A stretch of 29,114 nt of DNA from Rhodospirillaceae bacterium (GTDB taxonomy: Bacteria > Pseudomonadota > Alphaproteobacteria > Puniceispirillales > Puniceispirillaceae): the NCBI GenBank assembly GCA_002731315.1, contig PCBG01000002.1:83449-112562 (forward strand), read 5' to 3'. The translations under genes were made by a program, and so were the position numbers. The notes under the pieces were generated by a model that saw nothing but the letters and a program-made list of their open reading frames with translations, searched no databases and was not told the origin of the DNA. Numbering within the stretch: position 1 is the stretch's first letter; each line of letters starts with the position of its first letter. Below are positions 15,140-23,945 of this stretch, in pieces.

Positions 15140-16570
15140 ATGGAGATCTGCAGATCGCTAGTCGGAGGCCGGCCGGTCGCCGGCGCAATGCCATCAATTG
15201 ACAAGAGATACCCGGCCACCGGCGAAGTGATTGCACGGATTGAGCCAGCGGACCAGACCGTCCTCGACCAGGCGGTTGAAGTGGCCGCCACCGCACAGAG
15301 TGAATGGGGTGCGCGTAGCGGCAGTGATCGCGCTGCCATCCTGCAGAAAGCAGCCGATGGTCTGCGCGCCCATAATAACGCCTTGTCACGCCTTGAGGTC
15401 CGTGATGTTGGCAAATCCTTTGCCGAGGCAGTATCCGCAGATGTACCAAGCGGGGCAGATGCCATGGCATTTTTTGCTTCCGTGGCGATGACCGAGGCTG
15501 GTGACATGCATCGCTATGCGGATGCCATTGCTTATTGTGAACGCGTGCCGCTTGGCGTCTGTGCCGGCATTGGTGCCTGGAATTACCCGGTCCAGATCGC
15601 CTGCTGGAAAGCGGCACCGGCGCTGGCTGCTGGCAATGCCTTCATCCTGAAACCATCAGAACTGACGCCGCTTACCGCGCATCTGGTTGCCGAGATTCTG
15701 GCTGATGCCGGCCTGCCGGATGGGCTGTTTCAGATCTTGCACGGAAATTACCAGATGGGGCGGGCTATCTGCGCCCATCCTGGGATTGCCAAGATTTCAC
15801 TGACGGGTGGGGTTGAGACTGGTCGTCTGATCATGACGCAATCAGCGGAAACTCTGAAAAAAGTCACACTAGAGCTTGGTGGAAAATCACCTCTTATTGT
15901 TTTTGCAGATGCCGATTTTGACCTGGCCGTAGAAACAGCGCTTGCCGCCAATTTCTATACGGCGGGCGAAGTATGTTCCAACGCCACGCGAGTATATGTT
16001 GAAGAGGCAATTGCTGTCGATTTCGAGGCGGCGCTGATTGAAGGCGCACGCGCCTTACGCGTGGGCGATCCGATGGCAGATGATGTGCAGATGGGTGCAT
16101 TGATTTCAGAACCGCACCTGAACAAGGTGCTGGACTATGTGGCTATCGGCACGGCCGAGGGGGCAAGGGTTGCCACTGGCGGCAAGCGCTTGCATCCACA
16201 GGGCTTCGAGTCGGGCTATTTCATGGAACCAACCATTCTGACACAGTGCCGTGATGACATGCGCGTTGTCCGTGAGGAAATTTTTGGACCAGTGATGTCG
16301 GTACTGACCTTCAGTGACGAACAGGATGCGATCACGCGGGCAAATGCCACCCATTTCGGCCTCGGGGCAGGGCTGATCACCCGCGATCTGACCCGCGCGC
16401 ACCGTGTCGCCGGACAGCTGGAAAGCGGTAATGTGTGGGTCAATACCTATAACCTGTTGCCGCCTGGCCTACCATTTGGTGGGATCAAGCAATCAGGCTT
16501 AGGGCGTGAAAACTGTGCTTACTCTCTGGATGCCTATAGTGAGATCAAGACCACTTATATCCAGCTTTGA
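15140..16570 (+). CDS. betB: Betaine-aldehyde / 4-trimethylaminobutyraldehyde dehydrogenase family protein
   Basis: A 476-residue NAD-dependent aldehyde dehydrogenase. The catalytic residues are present: Asn148 in GAWNYPVQIACWKAAPAL, Glu245 in TLELGGKSP and Cys279 in TAGEVCSNATRVYVE. The EVCSN-TRV context and IGAWNYP are typical of the betaine-aldehyde dehydrogenase (ALDH9/BetB) branch. The C-terminus NTYNLLPPGLPFGGIKQSGLGREN differs somewhat from enteric BetB. Beside a gamma-butyrobetaine/carnitine operon, the substrate could be betaine aldehyde (giving glycine betaine) or 4-trimethylaminobutyraldehyde (giving gamma-butyrobetaine). No choline dehydrogenase (betA) is next to it, which slightly favours the second reading. 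The start at 15140 has AAAGGATAA upstream. It is followed 30 bases later by an unrelated glycosyltransferase gene. Confidence 0.87.
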   Translation: MEICRSLVGGRPVAGAMPSIDKRYPATGEVIARIEPADQTVLDQAVEVAATAQSEWGARSGSDRAAILQKAADGLRAHNNALSRLEVRDVGKSFAEAVSADVPSGADAMAFFASVAMTEAGDMHRYADAIAYCERVPLGVCAGIGAWNYPVQIACWKAAPALAAGNAFILKPSELTPLTAHLVAEILADAGLPDGLFQILHGNYQMGRAICAHPGIAKISLTGGVETGRLIMTQSAETLKKVTLELGGKSPLIVFADADFDLAVETALAANFYTAGEVCSNATRVYVEEAIAVDFEAALIEGARALRVGDPMADDVQMGALISEPHLNKVLDYVAIGTAEGARVATGGKRLHPQGFESGYFMEPTILTQCRDDMRVVREEIFGPVMSVLTFSDEQDAITRANATHFGLGAGLITRDLTRAHRVAGQLESGNVWVNTYNLLPPGLPFGGIKQSGLGRENCAYSLDAYSEIKTTYIQL

Positions 16571-16600
16571 TCTGGCCGCAGAAAGGGCGGCAAAGACGCC

Positions 16601-17701
16601 ATGTCGATAATTCTGTCAATTACAACTGACCGTAAGCCAGGAGGCATCGCAACGGCGCTGTATTCCTATTCAAAGGCGTTCTCAATGCGGTGCCATCAGC
16701 ATTATGTGCTGCTGCCAAGCGGGTCCGCTGCTATCACACGCCTGTTGCAACTTGAAGGTGTGACCGTTATTAGCATGCCTGCGCCATTTATCCGGCTGCA
16801 TCTGCTAACTCGAGGTGTGTTCAGTCGCAAACTGCGGATGGCTGCAAAGGATGCGGATATGTTGCTTGTCCATAATGCACGCCTGACATCACCCGCACGG
16901 TCACTTGGCAAGCCGGTTGCACTGATCAGCCATTCCGGCAAGATGCGGCATATCAATGCTGCCGATCATCTGGTGGTGCTGACATCCGCTGCGGCAGACA
17001 GAGCACGCGCGGATCTTGCAGCGTCTGGGACACCCTCTGCCACTCGTCCTGATATTCATGTCATTCCGCATGGATTTGCAACTGCCGATGCAAAATCACT
17101 GACGACACAATCAAAGACGGAATTGCGGGTGATGGCGGCGGGTCGCTTTGTCGAAAAGAAGGGATTTGAAATACTGCTGGCCACAGCGGCACAGCTTGAG
17201 GCACGCAAGGTCCGTGTCCATTTCGACCTGTTTGGTGACGGCCCGATCGGTCCTGTGTTGACCAACCTCGCCCGCCAACACGAACTGTCCAATGTCACGT
17301 TTCGCGGATGGCAACCCAACCTGATGGAGATGCTGGGTCAGTTTGATCTGTTTTGCCTGCCGTCAAATGAAGAGCCATTCGGACTGGTCATTGGCGAGAC
17401 CATGCGTCATGGCATACCGATGGTGGCAACACAGACTGACGGGCCGATGGATGTGCTTGGCCATGACGGCATGACAAAAGAAAACACGCTGGCTGCCGGC
17501 GGGTTGCTTGTTACCACAGGCGATGCACAGGCGATGGCAGACGCCATTGCGTTTTTTGCCGCGGACCGAAAGGCGCTGGTTGCGGCAGGACAGGCAGCAC
17601 AAAAGCGGATGGCCAGTGCCTTCAGCATGTCCGCCTTAGCTCACAGGCTGGATCTGCTGATCACGACAATAAGTCAACCTCCAGCGGCAGAGCGGTCGTA
17701 A
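16601..17701 (+). CDS. Glycosyltransferase family 4 (GT-B fold)
   Basis: A 366-residue retaining glycosyltransferase of the GT4 type. The N-terminal acceptor domain begins with a Gly-rich loop (DRKPGGIATALYSYSKAF). The C-terminal nucleotide-sugar domain shows RVMAAGRFVEKKGFEILL near 183-200, FDLFGDGP and the E-x7-E motif EEPFGLVIGE near residue 257. There is no signal peptide or membrane helix, so it is cytoplasmic or peripheral, with a likely role in surface glycan, LPS core or glycolipid assembly; the sugar is unknown. The ATG at 16601 has AAAGGGCGG about 12 bases upstream, a rather long spacing. The 3' end overlaps the convergent Lrp-type regulator by 41 bases. No other surface-glycan biosynthesis genes are directly beside it. 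Confidence 0.9.
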   Translation: MSIILSITTDRKPGGIATALYSYSKAFSMRCHQHYVLLPSGSAAITRLLQLEGVTVISMPAPFIRLHLLTRGVFSRKLRMAAKDADMLLVHNARLTSPARSLGKPVALISHSGKMRHINAADHLVVLTSAAADRARADLAASGTPSATRPDIHVIPHGFATADAKSLTTQSKTELRVMAAGRFVEKKGFEILLATAAQLEARKVRVHFDLFGDGPIGPVLTNLARQHELSNVTFRGWQPNLMEMLGQFDLFCLPSNEEPFGLVIGETMRHGIPMVATQTDGPMDVLGHDGMTKENTLAAGGLLVTTGDAQAMADAIAFFAADRKALVAAGQAAQKRMASAFSMSALAHRLDLLITTISQPPAAERS

Positions 17702-18137
17702 ATTTCAGCTCTTCCATGGCAAAAGAAGAACTGACGTCCGTCAATTGTACCTTGCTGATAAGCTGGCGGTAGAAGGTGTCATAGGCATTCATATCGGCAA
17801 CGACGACACGAAGCATGTAATCCACCTCGCCACTCATGCGGTAAAATTCTACCACTTCCGGCATCTCCGCAATCAACCGTGCAAATTCTGCCAGCCATTC
17901 GGCATTGTGCTGATTTGTGCGCAGCGCCACGAAGACTGACATTGGTACGCCGATTTTCTTGCCATCGAGAAGCGCAACGCGTTTGCGAATGACTCCCGCT
18001 TCCTCCAGCCGCTGGATACGCCGCCAGCAAGGTGTCACTGACAGCCCAACCTTTCGGGCGATTTCAGCAACAGGCTGCGCAGCATTTTCCTGGATTAGCA
18101 CTAAGATTTTTTTGTCAATTGCGTCCATTATGGCCAT
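17661..18137 (-). CDS. Lrp/AsnC family transcriptional regulator
   Basis: A 158-residue DNA-binding regulator. The N-terminal winged helix-turn-helix (about residues 4-60) reads DAIDKKILVLIQENAAQPVAEIARKVGLSVTPCWRRIQRLEEAGVI, the classic AsnC-type pattern (quoted with breaks: IDKKILVLIQENA, VAEIARKVGLS, CWRRIQRLEEAGVI). The C-terminal RAM ligand-binding domain shows VVEFYRMSGEVDYMLRVVVADMNAYDTF. Members bind amino acids and control amino-acid metabolism or transport. The start at 18137 (MAIMDAIDKK) has GGGAGG 5 bases upstream and is preferred over an open extension to 18164. It is divergent from the SAM methyltransferase gene and overlaps the glycosyltransferase gene tail to tail. The ligand and targets cannot be read from the sequence. 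Confidence 0.92.
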   Translation of the reverse strand: MAIMDAIDKKILVLIQENAAQPVAEIARKVGLSVTPCWRRIQRLEEAGVIRKRVALLDGKKIGVPMSVFVALRTNQHNAEWLAEFARLIAEMPEVVEFYRMSGEVDYMLRVVVADMNAYDTFYRQLISKVQLTDVSSSFAMEELKFTTALPLEVDLLS

Positions 18138-18351
18138 GGAAACCTCCCCTCTGGATATCCACACTGTCTGGCTGCCTTTGGCAACAATGCCTAGCAGGCT
18201 ATTTCGTTTTTAAAACAGACTTAAATAAAAAATATTTTTGCGCGCTAGTCATATTTGGCCGTTCGCCGCAAGATTTTACCACAGTGATGCTCTATTGCAA
18301 AGCGATCCCTGTATGCTTGATTTTGCGTTGCTGACAGCGCATGGTCCCGTT
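18138..18351. promoter_or_regulatory. Divergent intergenic region (Lrp-type regulator / methyltransferase)
   Basis: These 214 bases lie between two divergent genes. A strongly AT-rich tract at about 18205-18237 (runs of A and T around TTTTTAAAAC and AAAAAATATTTTT) stands out from the GC-rich surroundings and is the likely promoter or autoregulatory site of the Lrp-type gene. The methyltransferase start could extend into this region (ATG at 18313), so its true length is uncertain. Confidence 0.35.
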
Positions 18352-19281
18352 ATGACAGAGATGCTTCACACCCTGACCAGCCCGCATCTGTTATGCGCAA
18401 CTGACTGGACCGACTATGCGCTTGTCGACACTGGCCACGGGCGCAAGCTTGAGCGTTTCGGGGGGTTTCATTTCATTCGCCCGGAACCACAAGCCATGTG
18501 GGCCCCACGACAGGCGGAAGATGACTGGCGAGCGGATGGTACTTTCGTGCCCGGGCAGGAGCGCACCGAAGGTGATGAGGAAGCCGGCGGCTGGTCGCTG
18601 TCTCCCGCGCTGCCAGACCAGTGGGATATCATTTATGACGGGTTGCGGTTCATCGCACGACCTACACCTTTCCGGCACCTTGGCTTTTTCCCCGAGCAGG
18701 CACCACACTGGCGCTGGTGCGCCGGTCTTATTTCACAGTTCGCCGCCACATATCAGCGCCCGCCCCGCATCCTCAATCTGTTCGCCTATTCCGGTGTGGC
18801 CAGCATTCATGCGGCACGCGCCGGTGCAGAGGTCACCCATGTTGATGCCAGCCGCAGAGCTGTTGCGCAAGCTTTTGAGAACCGCGATGTTGCCGGACTT
18901 CAGGAAGCGCCCATTCGGTTCATCACCGAAGATGCGATGCGCTTTGTCGAGCGTGAAGCACGGCGTGGCAAGCACTATGATGGCGTCCTGCTTGACCCAC
19001 CGAAATACGGGCGCGGGCCAAAGGGCGAACGATGGCGCATCGAAAGCGATCTGATGCCGATGCTGAGCGCCTGTCGGAGATTGCTGTCGGATACACCGCT
19101 GTTCTTACTTTTGACCATCTATGCGATTCGCGCCTCATCACAAGCGGCGCATTTTGCATTATCGGAAACCGTTGCCGGGCTGGGGGGTCATATCAGTTCC
19201 GGCGAGCTTGTCAGCGTCGAGACGCAGGATAATCCACGCGTGATCTCGCAGGCCAATTTCGCGCGCTGGCATGTATTATAG
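18352..19281 (+). CDS. Class I SAM-dependent methyltransferase, RlmI/RlmK-like (COG1092-type)
   Basis: A protein of about 309 residues with a Rossmann-type AdoMet fold. Motif I is LNLFAYSGVASIHAARAGAEVTHVDAS (quoted in parts: LNLFAYSGVASIHAA, VTHVDAS). Motif IV is DGVLLDPPKYGRGPKGERW, the DPPK variant typical of 23S rRNA cytosine methyltransferase relatives. The N-terminal part (WTDYALVDTGHGRKLERFGG, then FIRPEPQAMW) matches the conserved lead-in of alphaproteobacterial members. The start is uncertain: ATGs at 18313, 18352 and 18361 are in frame and none has a strong ribosome binding site; 18352 is chosen because conserved sequence begins soon after it. It converges with a SpoU-type methyltransferase gene, with 22 bases between stops. 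An RNA substrate is likely, but the target base is unknown. Confidence 0.85.
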   Translation: MTEMLHTLTSPHLLCATDWTDYALVDTGHGRKLERFGGFHFIRPEPQAMWAPRQAEDDWRADGTFVPGQERTEGDEEAGGWSLSPALPDQWDIIYDGLRFIARPTPFRHLGFFPEQAPHWRWCAGLISQFAATYQRPPRILNLFAYSGVASIHAARAGAEVTHVDASRRAVAQAFENRDVAGLQEAPIRFITEDAMRFVEREARRGKHYDGVLLDPPKYGRGPKGERWRIESDLMPMLSACRRLLSDTPLFLLLTIYAIRASSQAAHFALSETVAGLGGHISSGELVSVETQDNPRVISQANFARWHVL

Positions 19282-19303
19282 CGCCGGCGCGATGCCGACT
19301 CCG

Positions 19304-20146
19304 TCATGTGGGAGGCTGTCGGTGGCGGAGCGCTTCATATAGCGCCACGCCTGTTGCCACCGCAAGATTGAGCGAATCGGAACGTCCCAACATCGGTATG
19401 CGGATCAGCTGGTCGCAGGACTGCATCAGATGGTCCGGCAGGCCGGCTTGCTCGTTTCCCATCAGCAGGATCAGCGGCCCGTCATAGGCAAGGTCACGAT
19501 AATCCTGGCTTGCCGGCAAGGCGGTGCCGATTGTGCACCCAGGCCAGGCAACAACTAGGTCGAGGAAGCTGCCCGAGTCCATCTGCGCTATTCCGACATT
19601 AAACACCGCGCCCATTGACGCGCGGACAGCTTCTACAGAAAAAGGGTCGGTGCAATCATCAATGAGGATAATCCCGGTAGCGCCGGTGGCATCAGCTGTT
19701 CGCATAATGGTGCCCAGATTGCCGGGATCGCGTACCCGGTCCAGCGCAATCCATAATGGTGGCATGGTGGCGGCAGATTCTGTGCTTGCTGTTTCAGATG
19801 GCAGGTCCGGCGTATCCCAGCGCTGTTCGAAGGCACCAAGCACCATCTGCGGGTTGTCTTTACGGCTGATTCGGCCAAGAAGCGCTTCGGTCATTGGCAA
19901 GGCGCGCCCGCCATCCTTTTCCAATGCCCCCAAAAGGGACTTCACATGGCGGTCATTTTCGCGCCCGGCGAGAAAGGCCAGACGCTGCAAACGCCAGCCG
20001 AGTGAAACTGCCTCGGTGCAGATCCGTGTTCCTTCGGCCAGAAACAAGCCAGTTTGGCGGCGAAATTTACGCTCATGCAATGCGCGCAGGCGCTTTACCT
20101 CGGCATTGCTAGCGCTGGTGATCGGTTCCATATGAGCTGACGCCAT
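19304..20146 (-). CDS. TrmH/SpoU-family RNA 2'-O-methyltransferase
   Basis: A 280-residue SPOUT-class methyltransferase. The N-terminal substrate-binding domain shows ERKFRRQTGLFLAEGTRICTEA. The C-terminal knotted domain has the three SpoU motifs: NLGTIMRTADATGATGII near residue 143, LLMGNEQAGLP, and IPMLGRSDSLNLAVATGVALYEALR near the end. The family 2'-O-methylates tRNA or 23S rRNA ribose; which RNA is modified cannot be told. The frame is open to 20284, but the basic family N-terminus begins at MASAHMEPITS; ATG at 20146 is chosen, with 20131 as an alternative, and neither has a strong ribosome binding site. It is divergent from the AraC-type regulator gene. Confidence 0.9.
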   Translation of the reverse strand: MASAHMEPITSASNAEVKRLRALHERKFRRQTGLFLAEGTRICTEAVSLGWRLQRLAFLAGRENDRHVKSLLGALEKDGGRALPMTEALLGRISRKDNPQMVLGAFEQRWDTPDLPSETASTESAATMPPLWIALDRVRDPGNLGTIMRTADATGATGIILIDDCTDPFSVEAVRASMGAVFNVGIAQMDSGSFLDLVVAWPGCTIGTALPASQDYRDLAYDGPLILLMGNEQAGLPDHLMQSCDQLIRIPMLGRSDSLNLAVATGVALYEALRHRQPPT

Positions 20147-20190
20147 TATTTCACATCGCAACAAAAGAAGGGGCCACCTTATTTTTTGTT

Positions 20191-20229
20191 TTGTTTGCGA
20201 CCCTTTCCATCGTACATAATCGAGCTCGA
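20191..20229 (+). promoter_or_regulatory. Candidate promoter and palindrome before the AraC-type regulator gene
   Basis: A -35-like TTGTTT at 20191-20196 and a -10-like CATAAT at 20215-20220 are separated by 18 bases. A perfect 10-base palindrome TCGAGCTCGA (20220-20229) begins at the last base of the -10 box, a position where a repressor or autoregulator would block transcription. The -35 box matches the consensus poorly (3 of 6). The downstream gene starts at 20314, leaving a leader of about 85 bases. Confidence 0.3.
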
Positions 20230-20313
20230 AACAAACTGCTTTTCTGGCTGCGCCCCAACGACTGATATTGTTGCGAACGGCCATGCCAGAGACGATTTCT
20301 GGGACTATTGGCC

Positions 20314-21303
20314 ATGAGTGCGCCTACAATCAAGTCACTTTTGCAGTATAACAGTGACGAGACCGCACAGAATATCGGTTTCCTTCTGCTGAATGAGTTT
20401 TCGTTGCTTGCCTTTGCATCGGCAATCGAACCACTGCGCTCGGCCAATCGGCAGAGCGGACGTCAATTGTATCAATGGGTCATTGCCAGCCCAGATGGAG
20501 GCCCAGCAGTGGCCAGCAATGGCGTCGAGGTGACGACCGATGGCAACCCCTCAGCGCTACAGGAATGTCGTATGGTTTTTGTCTGTGCTGGCGTCAATGT
20601 GCGCGAGAATACGCACCGTAATATTCTAAACCTTGTCCGCCGCTTGGACCGAAAGGGTGCCGTGATTGGGGCCATCTGTACCGGCACCTATGTGATGGCA
20701 GCTGCTGGTCTTCTTGATGACCGACGCTGCACTATCCACTGGGAAAACATTGACGGGTTAAGTGAAGAATTCCCGGAACTCGAAATTACTAATGATCTGT
20801 TCGAAGTGGATGGCACCCGTGTCACATGCTCGGGGGGTACCGCATCACTCGATATGATGCTTAACCTGATTGCACAGGCACACGGGGCCAACCTCGCAGC
20901 CGAGGTGTCGGACCAGTTTATTCATGACCGCATCCGCGAACCAACCGACCGGCAGCGGATGGAACTTCGCTCGCGCCTCGGTGTCAGCCATCCAAAATTG
21001 CTGGCGGTGGTGAAGACAATGGAAGACAATCTGGAAGAGCCGCTGGCGCAGACCGATGTTGCGCGCATGACAAACCTGTCGACCCGGCAGCTAGAACGCC
21101 TCTTCCGGAAGTACCTGAACACCACACCAACTCGTTATTACCTGAATTTGCGGCTTGCACGCGCGCGGCACTTACTGCGCCAAACATCAATGTCAATCCT
21201 GTCGGTTGCGCTTGCATGCGGGTTTGTGTCTGCGTCGCATTTCTCGAAATGCTATCGTGAGTGTTACGGCAGGACACCCCGAGCTGAGCGCGCACTGGGC
21301 TGA
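20314..21303 (+). CDS. GlxA-type AraC family regulator with DJ-1/GATase1-like domain, GbdR/CdhR-like
   Basis: A 329-residue transcription factor. Residues ~20-190 form a DJ-1/PfpI-like class I glutamine-amidotransferase domain (IGFLLLNEFSLLAFASAIEP; AVIGAICTGTYVMAAAGLLD; CTIHWENIDGLSEEFPEL; VTCSGGTASLDMMLNLIAQAHG). The C-terminal AraC helix-turn-helix pair occupies about 225-325 (TDVARMTNLSTRQLERLFRKYL; SVALACGFVSASHFSKCYRECYG). The DRRCTIHWENI and TCSGGTASLDMML signatures are those of GbdR and CdhR, which activate glycine betaine and carnitine catabolic genes in Pseudomonas; arginine regulator ArgR relatives share parts of them. The start at ATG 20314 is preferred over an upstream in-frame TTG at 20308. 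It stands alone, 7 kb from the carnitine operon, so control of that operon is inference. Confidence 0.9.
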   Translation: MSAPTIKSLLQYNSDETAQNIGFLLLNEFSLLAFASAIEPLRSANRQSGRQLYQWVIASPDGGPAVASNGVEVTTDGNPSALQECRMVFVCAGVNVRENTHRNILNLVRRLDRKGAVIGAICTGTYVMAAAGLLDDRRCTIHWENIDGLSEEFPELEITNDLFEVDGTRVTCSGGTASLDMMLNLIAQAHGANLAAEVSDQFIHDRIREPTDRQRMELRSRLGVSHPKLLAVVKTMEDNLEEPLAQTDVARMTNLSTRQLERLFRKYLNTTPTRYYLNLRLARARHLLRQTSMSILSVALACGFVSASHFSKCYRECYGRTPRAERALG

Positions 21304-21324
21304 ACACACACCGGGCTGAACACA
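21297..21324. repeat. Short direct repeat at the 3' end of the AraC-type regulator gene
   Basis: The 12-base word GGGCTGAACACA occurs at 21297-21308 and again at 21313-21324, a period of 16 bases. The regulator's TGA stop lies inside the first copy. This looks like a local slippage duplication just after the stop codon, with no visible functional role. Confidence 0.6.
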
Positions 21325-21330
21325 GGCAGA

Positions 21331-21735
21331 CTACGCGGCAGTGGACCTGATCGCTGCCAACATACTGGCGAGGCCCGTCTTGCGAGTTGGCGAGAGGTGG
21401 GAATCTAACCCAATTTCTGCCAGAAAACTTTCGTCTGTCGACAAAATTTCCGCAGCCGTGCGATCTGAATAGACCCGCAGCAACAAGGCAATCAGACCCT
21501 GCACAATCGCCGCGTCAGACCCAGCGTGAAACCGGATGGAATCGCCATCCTGTTCGGCGGCAAAATGCACAACTGACTGGCACCCCCGCAACCTGTATTC
21601 CTCGCTGCGATAGATATCAGGAAGCGGCGGCAACTGCCTGCCAAGATCAATCAGCAGCTGATACCTGTCTTCCCAGTCATCAAGGAAACTGAACTCATCA
21701 ATGATTTCGGCGGCAGCGGTGGTAGCTCGGTTCAT
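21331..21735 (-). CDS. sufE: SufE family cysteine-desulfurase sulfur acceptor
   Basis: A 134-residue protein that accepts persulfide sulfur from the desulfurase SufS and passes it to the SufBCD scaffold for Fe-S cluster assembly. The active-site Cys52 lies in EYRLRGCQSVVHF, the invariant family motif. The N-terminal IIDEFSFLDDWEDRYQLLIDLGRQLPPL and the C-terminal SPTRKTGLASMLAAI are also typical. The length is standard (about 135-140). The start at 21735 gives the normal family N-terminus; its ribosome binding site is weak (AGTGAGA). It lies downstream of mutB on the same strand, with 44 bases between. No other suf gene is in the window. Confidence 0.95.
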   Translation of the reverse strand: MNRATTAAAEIIDEFSFLDDWEDRYQLLIDLGRQLPPLPDIYRSEEYRLRGCQSVVHFAAEQDGDSIRFHAGSDAAIVQGLIALLLRVYSDRTAAEILSTDESFLAEIGLDSHLSPTRKTGLASMLAAIRSTAA

Positions 21736-21759
21736 TATGGTCTCACTTTGACGGCAGGC

Positions 21760-21774
21760 TGGCCTGAAAGGCCA
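21760..21774 (-). terminator. Small hairpin between mutB and sufE
   Basis: A perfect 6-base stem (TGGCCT/AGGCCA) with a 3-base loop lies 6 bases after the mutB stop in the direction of transcription. No T-tract follows, so intrinsic termination would be weak. It may instead slow decay of the mutAB message or reduce read-through into sufE. Confidence 0.25.
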
Positions 21775-21779
21775 TCGCG

Positions 21780-23945
21780 CTATGCATGCATTCCGATATT
21801 GCGCCGCCGTGCCAAAAGATCAAGAAGGCGTCCTGCCGCATCGGTTGATTTCGTGCCCGGCGGGAAGACTGCCGCCGCCCCGGCCGCAGTCAGTGCGGGC
21901 ACATCGCCTGGCGGGATCACCCCGCCGACGACAAGTTCTATATGGCGTCCCTCACCGGCATCCAACCGGCGGCGCAGCGCAGGTACTTGGCTCAGATGTG
22001 CAGCTGCCAGTGTCGAGATGCCAACCGCATCAACATCGCCTTCAATAGCCATTTCATAGACTTCATCAGGGCTCTGAAAAAGGGGTCCGATCGTAACCTC
22101 AAAACCCAAATCACCAAAGGCCGAGGCAATAACCTTCTGTCCGCGGTCATGCCCGTCCTGGCCCATCTTCGCAACAAGCAAGCGTGGCGGCCGACCGACC
22201 GCTTCTGTAAAGGCCTCCACACGGTCACGCAGAATTTCAATTTCGGCGCTGGCATGCATATGTGCCTTCCAGATCCCACGAACGCCCTTGATCTCAGCTT
22301 TATGACGGCCAAAGGTTTGTGCCATTGCCTCAGACATTTCGCCAACAGTGGCACGCGCCCGTGCCGCCTCTACCGCAAAGGGCATCAAATTTTCATTGCT
22401 TGCAGCTGCGCTGGCAAGTGAATCCAGCGCAGCCTCCACCCTGGCGCTGTCGCGATCTGCACGAATTTTTTTGAGGCTTGCAACCTGCCGTGCCCGCACC
22501 TCGCCGTTATCAATGCGCCGCACCTGCACTTCGTCACTACCATCAGTGCGGACTGGTGGGGCAAAGCTGTTAACGCCAATAATCTGGCGCGTGCCAGAAT
22601 CGATTTCCGCCTGTGTGGCTGTTGCCACTTCCTCAATCCGCAATTTCGGGACGCCGACCTCGATGGCCATCGCCATACCACCCAGCGCCTCGACCTCTCC
22701 AATGTGGAGCCGTGCCCGCGTTACCAGCCCGGCAGTCAGCTCTTCAAGCAGACGCGACCCACCAAAGGGATCAATAACATGCGCCATATTGGCTTCGCTC
22801 TGCAGATAAATCTGTGTGTTGCGGGCGATGCGCGCCGCATGGTCTGTCGGCAGGCCCAGCGCCTCATCAAGCGAATTTGTATGGAGCGACTGGGTATGTC
22901 CGGCAACGGCGGCGCTGGCTTCGATACAGGTACGCGCCACATTGTTGAACACATCCTGGGCTGCCAGAGACCATCCCGATGTCTGGCAGTGGGTGCGCAG
23001 CATCAGTGATTTTGGATCCTTCGGGTTGAAGTGCTGTTTCATTAGCTCGGCCCATAACAGCCGCGCCGCCCGTAACTTGGCAATTTCCATAAAGTAATGC
23101 ATGCCCGTGGCAAAGAAAAAAGACAGGCGCGGCGCAAAAGAATCGACGTCCAGGCCGGCGGCGATTCCCGCACGTACATATTCCAACCCGTCCGCAAGTG
23201 TGTAGGCAAGCTCCAGATCATTCGAGGCGCCGGCTTCCTGCATGTGATAGCCGGACACAGAGATAAAATTGAATTTCGGCATATGGACCGCGCAATAACG
23301 AAAAATATCCGAAATGATCCGCATCGACGGGGTGGGCGGATAGATATAGGTGTTGCGCACCATGAATTCCTTCAGCACGTCATTCTGAATCGTGCCTGCC
23401 AGCGCCTCTGGCGCCACCCCCTGTTCTTCGGCGGCCGCAATAAAAAGCGCGAGCACCGGCAGCACCGCCCCGTTCATGGTCATAGAAACCGACATCCTGT
23501 CGAGCGGAATATCGCGGAACAGCAAATTCATATCTGCAATTGAATCGATGGCAACACCCGCCATGCCTACGTCATCAGCAACAAGGTCATTATCCGAATC
23601 GTACCCTCGATGGGTTGGCAGATCGAACGCTACTGACAGCCCCATCTGCCCGGCTGCCAGATTACGCCGGTAAAAGGCATTTGATTCCTCGGCCGTGGAA
23701 AACCCTGCATATTGGCGAATTGTCCAGGGACGGGTAGCATACATGGTTGGATAGGGGCCACGTAAGAAAGGAGCTATTCCTGGCAGACCCTCATGTACTG
23801 GCCGCGCTGCCACTGGGTCAAAGACGGCAGCTGCCGGTAGCGCAATCCCTTCGGGCGTTGATGTGGATGGCAAGCCGGTCCCACCTGTTGAGGGACGGTA
23901 GGCCGCCGGCAGCGTGATCTTTGTAAAATCGGGTATCGGGGTCAT
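21780..23945 (-). CDS. mutB: Methylmalonyl-CoA mutase, large (catalytic) subunit
   Basis: A 721-residue adenosylcobalamin enzyme that interconverts (R)-methylmalonyl-CoA and succinyl-CoA. The N-terminal TIM barrel has the diagnostic [48 protein letters not shown] and [11 protein letters not shown]. The C-terminal B12 domain has the DxHxxG motif as GQDGHDRGQ, with the cobalt-ligand His599, and [10 protein letters not shown]. The full length matches MutB/ScpA. The ATG at 23945 overlaps the mutA stop (ATGA), with GAGGGAA upstream inside mutA, so the two chains are translationally coupled. It serves propionyl-CoA assimilation from valine, isoleucine, odd-chain acids and the MmsA reaction. No meaB chaperone or propionyl-CoA carboxylase gene is in the window. 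Confidence 0.97.
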   Translation of the reverse strand: MTPIPDFTKITLPAAYRPSTGGTGLPSTSTPEGIALPAAAVFDPVAARPVHEGLPGIAPFLRGPYPTMYATRPWTIRQYAGFSTAEESNAFYRRNLAAGQMGLSVAFDLPTHRGYDSDNDLVADDVGMAGVAIDSIADMNLLFRDIPLDRMSVSMTMNGAVLPVLALFIAAAEEQGVAPEALAGTIQNDVLKEFMVRNTYIYPPTPSMRIISDIFRYCAVHMPKFNFISVSGYHMQEAGASNDLELAYTLADGLEYVRAGIAAGLDVDSFAPRLSFFFATGMHYFMEIAKLRAARLLWAELMKQHFNPKDPKSLMLRTHCQTSGWSLAAQDVFNNVARTCIEASAAVAGHTQSLHTNSLDEALGLPTDHAARIARNTQIYLQSEANMAHVIDPFGGSRLLEELTAGLVTRARLHIGEVEALGGMAMAIEVGVPKLRIEEVATATQAEIDSGTRQIIGVNSFAPPVRTDGSDEVQVRRIDNGEVRARQVASLKKIRADRDSARVEAALDSLASAAASNENLMPFAVEAARARATVGEMSEAMAQTFGRHKAEIKGVRGIWKAHMHASAEIEILRDRVEAFTEAVGRPPRLLVAKMGQDGHDRGQKVIASAFGDLGFEVTIGPLFQSPDEVYEMAIEGDVDAVGISTLAAAHLSQVPALRRRLDAGEGRHIELVVGGVIPPGDVPALTAAGAAAVFPPGTKSTDAAGRLLDLLARRRNIGMHA

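Noticed and set aside
19281..19290. Palindrome GCGCCGGCGC between the two convergent methyltransferase genes, considered as a bidirectional terminator.
   Set aside because: Only ten bases with no loop and no T-tract on either strand; easily explained by local GC content.
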